Origin: Lunularia cruciata
Taxonomy: Eukaryota; Streptophyta; Marchantiopsida; Lunulariales; Lunulariaceae
Length of the DNA: 64,000 nucleotides
Direction of reading: 5' to 3'
Assembly: GCA_948567375.1 (NCBI GenBank)
Contig: OX419756.1
Span: 56,930,333-56,994,332 of the forward strand
This document shows, piece by piece, positions 39,256 to 48,679 of the stretch (its first letter is position 1; the number at the start of each line of letters is the position of its first letter). Position numbers and translations under genes: made by a program. The notes beneath the pieces were generated by a model. It saw only the letters and a list, made by a program, of their open reading frames with translations, was not told the DNA's origin and ran no database searches.

Positions 39256-42255
39256 CTATAGAGCAATGGACACACATTGTCTAAAATATGATACAAAGTA
39301 TGAGAGTAAAAGTGGTAACTCCTGAAACTTAACATGTTAAGCTCTCGTGCACTCCTTGACAAATGTGTCAAATGCCGTGTCCATCGCTCCATATAACTCC
39401 AAGGCTAGAGGAACAAAGAGATGACCTCGCTGCATGCCCCTATACTTGGAGACCTTGCGACCTACTGATACACTCGCCACCCATCCAAAGGGATGGGAAA
39501 CTATATCTTGCGTAGGGTCCGTAACCACGACATCCGCTACTGTCACCTGATCATCTCGGACCAAGTATAAGTCTGCCCTGAAACATGTCGTCTGCAAGGC
39601 ATACAAATGCTCCCTCCAAGCCAAGTATCCACTCTCTCGTGCCATGGCAAACACTATGTCTCTAATGGCATCATGGGTAGCTATCCTCTATCCTCCAAAA
39701 GGACACCATGTCATGTGGACCGCTGCTGCATCTAGTGTAGAGCCACACTCACAATTGAGTAATGAAGAGGCAGATGGGTGGACCAAACCTAAGCGAAACC
39801 TCATCGTTGTAGAGAAAGTAGCTGGTGTGAGACGGAAAGCCCTAATGCACTGTCAAGCTAGGATCCAAGACCCTGCACCCTTGCTGGAGCAAGAGCGTAG
39901 ACGAGCTCTAGTAGCCTGAGGAATAGACGAGTTGACTAAGAGAGAATGTAGCGTATGCTCACACTATCACTCCATCAAGGAAGATTGTAAACCTCTAGTC
40001 CAATCTAACGATAATGAAGCAAACGGTGGAAAATCCTCTCGTGCTCGTGAGGATAGACTATCTCTTGTCTGCCGCAATAATGTCTGGAGAGAAAAGGATC
40101 CTCCCTCCACCTCTGTCACATAAGTCTCCAAAACCGGCCTATCAGCAACCACAAAATGAGAGGAAAGTAGGGGTATTGAGAGAGCACAACTACCCAAAAA
40201 CACTATAGGTGATGTCTCCTCCATAGAAAGCAAGCCAACCCCACCACATGAGATCGGCAGAGCCATTTGTCTACGTGCCAAATCCCCTATCACGCACTCA
40301 AAGGTCCTTGGTCCAATAATATCACCAAAGACTCCCATAATCCTCCTATCAAATGCTCTTAGATGTGATAGGAAGGATAGTGAGGGGGGAACTGTATTGA
40401 TGAGGTAGGATGGTTGACGAGAAATACTGGAAGAGAGTATACAAAATGCCCCCTACGGATCTCCTAATAATGGAAGTTCATCCACATGGAGAACATCCTC
40501 TGCAAGGGCAACGTCTAAGAAGTATGTGACAAAATACTCCGATCCTACTAGCACTCCAAGAACATGAAGTCCATCTGTGGATGTGATACATCCCTCTGGA
40601 AGCTCAAGGTGGGGAGGGATACCTAAAGGGGACCATGCCTTACACTTTGACACCTTGACTCTCAAGCCTACTAGATGTAGCTCGGTAGTCAAGTAGTCAA
40701 AGGCCTGCCTAATCTGATCTACAAGGCCTACGATGTGTGTATCATCTACCAAGGAGGGAAATACACAACTTGGCATGGCCAATGTAGTAGATAGGAGAGC
40801 TCTAAAGTGAGCCATGGCAAATAAGGGCCCTCCCAAAGGATCTCCCTAACGTGTACCAATAGCTGACTCCAAGACGGTGACTCCTTCTTGTGAACCACCA
40901 TGCTGGTAGTAAAGGGAAGCAAGAGAACCATAAAAAGACCGCACAAAAGGAATGAGACTCGCCAAGGATCCACCAACCTCCCTAAGCTCTCTTAAGATGG
41001 ATGCACGTGAGACGTTATTAAAAGCGTTCTCAACATCCACCTGTAGGACGACCCACTCCGGATGGATATCTATGAGTGCTCTAATGCCTAGAGATATAGT
41101 CTCACATCCTCCTGGTGTAGCTACTCCAAACTGATGTGGACTAAGGCGTTGTCAAAAGTGAGAACAATGCTGAAGGACAATAGTGCGACTGACCAAACGC
41201 AAAAAGATCTCTCCAATAGCAATCGGTCTAATGCCTCCCGTGTCCTTCTCCATCACGAGAAGTCGACTAGCACTTAACATCCGACTAACAAACATAAGAA
41301 TGTCTCCTCTCGCTACAGTTGCAACCACCTGAAACAACTCAATAAAACCACTAGAAGGATCATCTGCCTGGAAGCAATCTCTAAGGTGCTCATAAACCAT
41401 CCTTGACAAGCCTCTTGGGGAAAGGCGAGGGGCAGTGCACAATGCTTGTGCAAATAGCGAGCTATCAAGACATAAAGGCTGCTCAAGCTGATAATCTAAG
41501 ACCTCTAGTTGTAGTCCCTCTACTGCTATAGGATGCAGTGAGCGTAAGGAAGAGATGGTCTCATCAATAGGACTCGATATTGACAAAGGGTGTAGCACTC
41601 GTGCTGCTCTACTAAACTCTCTTGCCTGACCCAATGTCCTACATCATCGTCATCGAGTGGAATCTGTGGTATCCTATGGCAATGCCTATCTCCTAAATCG
41701 TGTAGCCCTAACAAACTCCTCTTGAAGGGCTGCCCAATCCCCCGCTCGGAATCGACAAAATCTAGCAGCCACCTCTCTATGCCTCGCACGTCCCCCTCTA
41801 GCATAACAAAGACACCATCAAGGGAGTAGGAGGAATAGGAACCATGCTAACTTGTCCAACGGATCACGTGCCAAACGATCTAGTGGTAGGCGAAAAGCCT
41901 ATCTAGTCTCATCATGGAGTGTGCGAGGTAGCCTATGGAATAGACATGGACATGGAAAACTAGTCTCAAATAACCCTAAAATGCAACCCGCTTGAGAAGC
42001 TAACCACTCCCATGACTCGATCGGTATCCTTGGAACGATCAACGAAGGTATAGAAGAAGCATGCGTAATCCCAAGTGTCATTACTGTCTATGTTGTCGCT
42101 CGTCTCACGTGGGCATCCCAAGTGATCCAATCATAGTCCTTGTGCATCCTTCCCACATGGGTCTTTACCCCTTGTGAGGTGAAGCGTCAGTGACACATCG
42201 TGCATGGTGTATCCCGACCCGCTCTCGACTACCCCATATGGGAAGGTGTAGCCAT
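39256..42255 (-). pseudogene. Retrotransposon ORF: C2H2 zinc finger - reverse transcriptase - Cys/His knuckle - restriction-like endonuclease
   Basis: One reading frame of 1,000 codons from ATG at 42255 to TAG at 39256 holds every domain without a net frameshift, but has 17 internal stops (for example codons 9, 23, 368, 470, 601, 801, 856, 973). C2H2 finger: Cys18, Cys21, His33, His38. Reverse transcriptase: RPIAIGE near 340, VDVENAFN with Asp407, GTR(stop)GDPLGGPLF at 467-479 and VDD at 503-505, followed by VKVSKCKAW and VLGVLVG. Knuckle: Cys835, Cys837, His847, Cys851. Endonuclease: HDAIRD at 861, then RAD at 893-895 and VADVVVT with Asp908, matching the PD...D core of RLE nucleases. The stop at 973 is TAT in two other copies. 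The TAG at codon 1000 is shared with copy 2 and is probably the true end. It would nick target DNA and reverse-transcribe its own RNA; it is now dead. Confidence 0.85.
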
Positions 42256-42748
42256 GGCTAGCACAAGAATAATGATAATAACACATGCTTCTCCTCTCCA
42301 TATGTCCCCATGTCTACAAAACCACAACCCCTCACATCACAACTCACATAAGAAAATAATCTCTCCAAACCCTAAAATCTATAAGTTTTCATAACTTTCA
42401 ATTTCCATCTACAAAATTTTCAAACTAAATTCCCATGGAACATAATCATGAAAACCAAGAGATTGGAAATGAAAATTCCAGACCCATCACTCTCAATGTA
42501 TAATGATCACTCTAAACCCTAAAAAATCTAAAAATTCCCATAACTTTCTACTCTATTTTCCATAATCTTCAATCTAAATCTAAATACCAATGGAATTGAA
42601 ATTGAAAAACAAAGAAAATCTACTATTCACTCTAATGCTACGAAGCTAGAGAGCCCTCAGAAATTATGGATGTTGTCTCACATCTCTCCCTATGCTCTCC
42701 TGTCTCCACACTCTCCCGGAGTTCCCTCTCTCGATTCGCTTTATCAGA
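42256..42748 (-). other. 5' UTR of the full-length R2-like element
   Basis: A non-coding leader, AT-rich with repeated CCCTAAA-like words. It is colinear with 61,080-61,573 in the old copy 3, which shows that it belongs to the element. Its first 30 bases (42,719-42,748) run to the target-site duplication. Confidence 0.7.
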
Positions 42749-42759
42749 TTAACTTAAAC
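42749..42759. repeat. Target-site duplication, right (11 bp)
   Basis: TTAACTTAAAC, identical to 39006-39016. Confidence 0.92.
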
Positions 42760-42770
42760 ATGCCAATTCC

Positions 42771-42818
42771 TTATCAATTTTCCTTAAATTGAGGGAGTTA
42801 TCAATTTTCCTTAAATTG
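42771..42818. repeat. Short tandem direct repeat (21 bp, period 27)
   Basis: TTATCAATTTTCCTTAAATT followed by G occurs at 42771-42791 and again at 42798-42818. It lies just outside the retroelement and is non-coding. Confidence 0.9.
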
Positions 42819-43191
42819 TCAAACAGAAACCCGGAATTCTAGAGAATTCACCATTGACTTACAGGGAGCTCACTCCAAAATTCCAGAGGGCTCGTTCCGA
42901 AATCCCGACATTTTCTCTCAAACATTCCCAAGGAGTGTATTCTGTTTTTTGTTTCGAATTCTCGCTCAGGAGCATGGGATTTGGAGAATTCACCCCCAAA
43001 AGGAGGAGGAAATGGAGCTTTTGGTGTGACGCCCGACGACTGCTTAGCCTGCATCACCGGAAGATGTCATTTTAGTCCCCTAGCCATGCGGCCGATTAGA
43101 CGATTTTACGTTCTCGAGCATTCGCTCGCTCGCTTGCTTTGGTATATGAACATTTTAAGGTGTGGAATTCAGAAGATGCAAAGTGCAGGGG

Positions 43192-43400
43192 GGTAATCGA
43201 GGTCGTTCACGAGGAAAATCGAGGCAAAGATGGGGAGGAAAGCAGACGGGGAATAGGCGAGTTTCAGTCCTGAGTTGGCTGAAACTGTGGGGATTGCGAG
43301 GACTGTACGGAGGTAATCGAGGATATTCAAGAGAAAAATCGAGACACAGAAAATGAGTGAAACAGACGGCCACTGGGCGAGTTTCAGCCTGAGTTGGCTG
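43192..43400. repeat. Imperfect tandem duplication, period 120 bp
   Basis: GGTAATCGAGG begins both units (43192 and 43312), and both contain GGCGAGTTTCAG and GAGTTGGCTG. The two units clearly differ, so the duplication is old. No protein function is seen. Confidence 0.85.
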
Positions 43401-46332
43401 GATCCGTCGAAGCTAGGAGATTATGTTGTGGGAACTCACCTCGAGGCGGAGGATTGCCCCAGATATCCGGGAAGTTCACCCCGACGTGATACCATTATTC
43501 TTCATCAGCGTAACAGGCACGAGAACATTACAGATATCACTTGACACGTCGGTTGCCAACTAGGACAATCAGCTACCACGCTGGACCACGTCAAGCACTG
43601 GGGTTCTGTTAAGTCATTCTGCCAACTTGGGGTGTCGTTAAGTCGAAGTGCCAAATCATCCAACGTATGTTAAGTCCATCTTTGTTAGAACTCCTACACG
43701 CGCACGTGTACAACATGACCTACATTTCATGTCGTCTTTTCTTGTCATTCCCCATATCCTGATTATAAATGTACGCAAACACACCATACCGAAAGGTCAT
43801 TGGTTGCTGGTCACAAAACTACACTGACGGACGGGCTTGACATCTCTCAGTAAACAGCTCTTTTGCTGAGACCGCACTCAAACTGCAAAAGACCAAACCC
43901 CGATGCATCACTGCTATAAGAGTATCCAGTCCCTCATTGGAGATTCTCTTGTTTATCACTTTTGGCTTGCATAATATTCTATTATATTCTTCTATTCTAT
44001 TTTATTATGCTAGTCTATCGGGCTAGAAAGACGGATAGCTTTTCTCAGCAGTAGAACTCCTCAAATAAACAAATGGACGATTGTAGGGGGGGAGGTGAAC
44101 CCGGTCCTTGACAAATTGGTACTCTATACAAGAACGAGAGGAGTCTAAAAGAGATGTTGTGAAAATAGTTAAATGGTCCTGCAGCGTAAGTGTACCACAA
44201 CAAAGTAGACTCTCGCGGGAAAAGTGAATAAGTGAACACATAAAATGTCTGGGATGCTGCAATAGCTATCTAGGGCTCGACGGTACGACATAAGTCATAT
44301 GGCTTTATGGTTCTTCATGACGATAACACATACCAAGTCTTATGCAAATGAAGCATCTAGGGATGTCGATAGCCGACATTGTATACCTTTGATTGTCATG
44401 AGAGGAAACGTTAAACAAGAATCGTTCCAAACTTTCCATAGGAATTACGATGAGTATTGCCATGATGTACTGCATTTATTCCATTCTCATATCTGGAACA
44501 ATCTGGGGAGATTGTGAACATTCCTATTTCTTGCTAGTCTATTGCTCAGTGCCCCGCGAATCTAAAGACAGTAGGGGTATTCAGTGGGGCATCTCCGGAT
44601 GCGGGAGCGATTCCGTAAAACAAGTTACGGGTGTCCGGAGGTGACACACACATATTCGTGATCCTATCCACTCGCGTGAAGAGTCTCTTTCTTATGTAAC
44701 CGAACTCTCTCCTGAATTTTCAGAAATTTTCGTACTCGGTTTAGGATCTCATTCAAGTGCAGTGCGTATGGTCATTACGCGTTGTCCCTTAAACTTCTAC
44801 GTAGTGCCTTAACTTCCGTAGCATTTCCGTAAAATCTGCACTTGAAACCCCCTTGTGTTCTAGTCGTCTTGTTAACTTTCATAAGGACACTAAATTCAAA
44901 TGTGGAATATTGACCGCTGATAGCTTCACTCATCATCTCAGGCTTGAGCTAGAGCAGTCGAAGCTTCATGGTAAAGTTAAAAGAAATGTTGTAATGCGAG
45001 AGTGTAGTAAGCACCCAGCTATTCCCATCACTATATCTTTTTGTCGAGAGAAAGGTTCATCATTTGTTGAGTCCTGAATTTAGTAGATCTTGACAAGAAT
45101 CAATGCAGCAGTCAACAATTCATGCTCAGGAAGTTAGAGGAAAAGTTGCATATGTCCAGAGTGCAGGCACTAAGCACCCAGCTATTCAATTACTGTACTC
45201 TTTGCCGAGAAAAAGCTTCACCACGTATTCATTCGTGAAATAGTAGCTCTTGATGACATTTCAACCGTTTATCGTTCTGTTCTGAGTAGGATGTATCACA
45301 CCGGTACCTCATCTTTATATGTCTACCCTAAACGAGATCTTCCTGCAAGTGTCACATGAGGTTAGAACACCTCACAGTAGAATCTTCATATGTGTGTGCG
45401 GTGCGACCTATCCGCAGATATCTGTATGAGGCAGACATATCAATATCTCAACGAGCGTGTCAACTTCAGAGTAGTTGAGGTGGAGAAACATACCAACAAC
45501 CAGCATGTCGATCATTGTAGCTCTCTCTCTCTCTCTCAAGATCGTGAGTTTATTACAGAATTTACATGTCCAGTTCAACTCAGGAACTGGGCTTGAAAGG
45601 GAGAGCGATGAAATGCATTTCCATCTGACCTATCGGCATCCTTGGACTTCTTTATTTTTTAATATTTAAGGTAAAAGGGGCTGAAGTAAACTTTCTATTT
45701 CTTCTTTTCCTGTCCTATTCGCAAATTTTATACATATATACATGCATGCATAACTGTTCTTACATCAGGAACTGGGCTTGAAAAGGAGAGCGATGAAACG
45801 CATTTCCATCTGACCTATCGGCATCCTTGGACTTCTTTATTTTTTAATATTTAAGGTAAAAGGGGCTGAAGTAAACTTTTTATTTCTTCCTTTTCCTGTC
45901 CTATTCGCAAATTTTATACATATATAGATGCATGACTAACTGTTCTTACATCTTTTATCAATATGTTTAAGCACATGAACATCCCCAGTTAGGTAATCAA
46001 TGTGTACATTATAACTTCTTATATCCACGTTCTCCTGAACAACCTTCTTAATCCTTTTACGTAAGTATTTTCCTGGGCAGGTACCTAAAGGAGACCTCAC
46101 AAACAGGTTCTATAGCCATCTAGACTCTAAACTTTCGTGGACCAGATTTAAGTGGACATACACTATATGAAACCTCGAGATTAAGTCCAAAGCCTTATAT
46201 CCAAGCAGTAGGCCAAAGTCACCTGGAGCACCATAAGGCGAACATTAAGACCTCTCCGTGTACCGCGTACCGTGATCCGTATTGCCGGGTAATAAATAAA
46301 CAACGTAGATAAATAAAAATATATAGCCCTTG
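43401..46332. other. Intergenic, no gene recognised
   Basis: Short open frames only. A diverged direct repeat with AGCACCCAGCTATTC occurs near 45010 and 45172, each followed by related sequence of about 90 bp. The 185-bp duplication is listed separately. There is a CT microsatellite at about 45522-45537. Confidence 0.4.
45581..45951. repeat. Tandem duplication, 2 x about 185 bp
   Basis: The units 45581-45765 and 45766-45951 both start CAGGAACTGGGCTTGAAA and end CTGTTCTTACAT. They differ at only a few positions, mainly near the end of the unit. No coding function is recognised. Confidence 0.92.
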
Positions 46333-46343
46333 CTTCAAGACAT

Positions 46344-46439
46344 GGGGATTAGCCCCATTTTACCTTTTTTGTCTCTCCCTTGTCCGGCTTGATGGGGTCT
46401 TCCCATCCTTCGTTTTTTCTAAGCGGTCGCCTTTCACTC
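46344..46439 (+). mobile_element. 96-bp 3'-end insertion of the R2-like element with perfect 11-bp target-site duplication
   Basis: CTTCAAGACAT occurs at 46333-46343 and again at 46440-46450. Between them is exactly the 3'-terminal block of the family in sense orientation, starting at GGGGATTAGCCCC and ending AAGCGGTCGCCTTTCACTC. This is direct evidence that a severely 5'-truncated copy integrated by target-primed reverse transcription. It defines the 3' end of the family independently of copy 1. Confidence 0.92.
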
Positions 46440-47070
46440 CTTCAAGACATAAGCTTCATTCATAGAGTTTTCTGCTCAAGGTCGTGCGCGATCTGAAGGT
46501 TGTAAGGCCAATGCAAGCAGAACACATAGCCACTATTAATATCCCGTATATACTTGTTTCAAGAGTAGTTTTGATTAGTCATTGCGATCAGATTTGGGAA
46601 CAAAAATCCGAAATTGCTCTTACATGTCGCAAGGCATATTCATCCCACTTCCCAGTTGTGATATTACCAATGCTGGTTGGCTGTTAGGGAGTCTTGTCGA
46701 TGTCCTGAAAAGAATTTCGTGTCACGAAATTCTTGGAATAACCGTCGTTTCACTTGACGAAGCTCTGCTATATTAAGAGGTTAGATTAAAAAATTTTATT
46801 AACCTTCCAACACCATCATATTAAGGCTTGCTGCTTCTCAAAATCTCGAAAATAGTGAATTTAAACGCCTCGGCGGGGGTTGCATCTGAGTTGTTCTGCT
46901 TGACTCGGATGGTGCACCCTGGATTTCTAAGCAGGACAGGCACGTCTGACCTTAGACACCCTAAACAAAAATGCATGAATGAAGAGGGGAATAATTGCGT
47001 CAACAGAGGCGTTCATGCATCGACATTGGCCTAATTTAAGGGTAACTCAGTTGTAAGATCTCTTATGTGA

Positions 47071-47172
47071 AAAGGGCGACCGCGTAGGATAAAAAGAAGG
47101 ATGGGAAGATCATCAAGCCGTACAAGAAAAAGACATATGAGGTAAAATGGGGCTAAGCCACAATTTCACTAA
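47071..47172 (-). mobile_element. Short 3'-end copy of the R2-like element, minus orientation
   Basis: It starts AAAGGGCGACCGCGTAGGAT and ends at GGGGCTAAGCCAC plus a few bases. Flanks TCTCTTATGTGA (47059-47070) and TCTGTTATGTCA (47173-47184) are a probable 12-bp target-site duplication with two mismatches. It is inverted with respect to the copy at 46344-46439, about 630 bp away. Confidence 0.8.
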
Positions 47173-47184
47173 TCTGTTATGTCA

Positions 47185-48507
47185 CTCATTGTGATTAAGT
47201 AATTGTCCGAGTTAAGCAGGATTGAGTGAACTGACAAGTTGGAAATGCGCGCTTATCATCACGGAATTGAGAGCGCGAGAGCAGAGTAGGGGGCGATGGA
47301 CGTGGTCCATAATTGAAGCAGAAATGTTGAACTACATGCGCATGTCCTCCTTTCTCCGCATATCTTGTAGCTACAGTCTTTACAGTGGGAGAAGCGAGGT
47401 GGACTTTTTAAATCATTCACTTTATGGTGGAGAAGGAGGAGGAGCAGTGCAAACTCTGTATGTTGACAAATTCATATGGTGAAACCTACCAATAAAGCGA
47501 GGGACCCAAACGTAAGGAAGAAGAGGAAGAGGTGGTGGACGAGAAGTTTGACTAAAAGCAAAGGAACTATGGAATGCACCAAGATGTAATCTAACACCTC
47601 TACCCAACAAAGAAGAATATCTAACCGTCCACTCAGTCTCTTAAGGTCCCCTTAAAGTGAAACAAATTACTTGAATCATGAACTTCCCTACTCACTGCGG
47701 AGTAGAAAAGAAGATCAACTTGTGGCAAATATCCTCCTCGCTACCTCAGAGGTCCTCACCGCTATATATTATACATTGTTAAGGTACCCCAAAAGTGAGA
47801 CCGGAACGACATGCATAGCATCGCCATGCTGCACCTGGAGGGCACATTGTCGCCCGTCCAGTTGGATAGTCCACTGTGCATATCAGAGGGCAATTAAAGG
47901 TTTCATGGTTATCACCTGGAGGAGGGTCCCAGTTCAATGATGCTCCCAATAAAACAAAACGATCATTTCCACCACGACCTACTCGTTGCTGCTGCCCTCC
48001 TATGTAGACACCTAAATGGATCTGTCTCATTCTTATGCGGTACTTCCTCATTCTAGACGATGGTAGGGTTCACGTTTTGATCTCAAAGAATGAACAAGGT
48101 TTGTTCCCACAATGTGATGATATTCAGGCGGATAAATGTAATGAACCCTTTGTGAATGTCTAAACCTTCATTCAAAATCGCCACAGCACGCACCTCTCAA
48201 CAACACAGTTCTCCTGTATGTTCGATGACAATTATTTGACGATGACAATTATAAACAATTATGCGCATCTAAGTTTAGGCCCGATTGTTTGTATGAGATT
48301 ACTACAATCAGGTGAGGTTTCGAAATCATCTCAAGTTGCAGAGAAGATAAAATTGTAGGGTTCTATGGATATGCATCCACCTATCCATGGTATGTCCTTC
48401 CCATTTCACAACGATAAAATGACGACCGGCATTCTTGTCGTATAGTCTTCTGGCCTTCTCCAATGGAACATAGAGTCATGCAACATTCTGCGTGAAACAT
48501 GATAGAG
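47185..48507. other. Intergenic, nothing recognised
   Basis: Mixed composition, with only short open frames on both strands that resemble no known family. Confidence 0.4.
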
Positions 48508-48645
48508 TTGTTAACTGAATTGTAGTCTGTTTGGCCCTCCATGGAGCTCTATCGTTGCCACACCGCATGGTTAAATCTTGTCAACCAAATTGCAGTCTGT
48601 TTGGCCACAATGGAGCTCTATCGTGGCCACACGCATAGTCAAATC
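48508..48645. repeat. Tandem duplication, units about 70 and 68 bp
   Basis: Both units contain GCAGTCTGTTTGGCC or GTAGTCTGTTTGGCC, and TGGAGCTCTATCGT. They lie just upstream of the 5'-truncated retroelement copy 2. Confidence 0.9.
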
Positions 48646-48679
48646 TTGTCACCCCAGCATAGATAAGTAGGCTACACCT

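Larger units (their letters stand above)
39017..42748 (-). mobile_element. Full-length R2-superfamily-like non-LTR retrotransposon (copy 1), 3,732 bp
   Basis: The element lies between perfect 11-bp target-site duplications (TTAACTTAAAC) and reads on the minus strand. A 5' UTR of about 490 bp (42748-42256) is followed by one long ORF (42255-39256) and a short 3' UTR (39255-39017). It ends ..CCTACGCGGTTGCCATTTTCC with no poly-A tail. The ORF carries a zinc finger, reverse transcriptase, Cys/His knuckle and restriction-like endonuclease. The same 5' region is found again at 61,050-61,573, so the 5' end is genuine. The flanks show no rDNA. RLE-type elements typically integrate by target-primed reverse transcription. 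Decay is by substitution only; no net frameshift is present. Confidence 0.88.

Noticed and set aside
39337-39339. TAA as the natural end of the retroelement ORF
   Set aside because: Two other copies have TAT at this codon, and the frame stays similar among copies to the shared TAG at codon 1000.
46344-46439. Short block as a tRNA-derived SINE
   Set aside because: No A-box or B-box promoter pattern was seen; it is colinear with the 3' end of the longer element.
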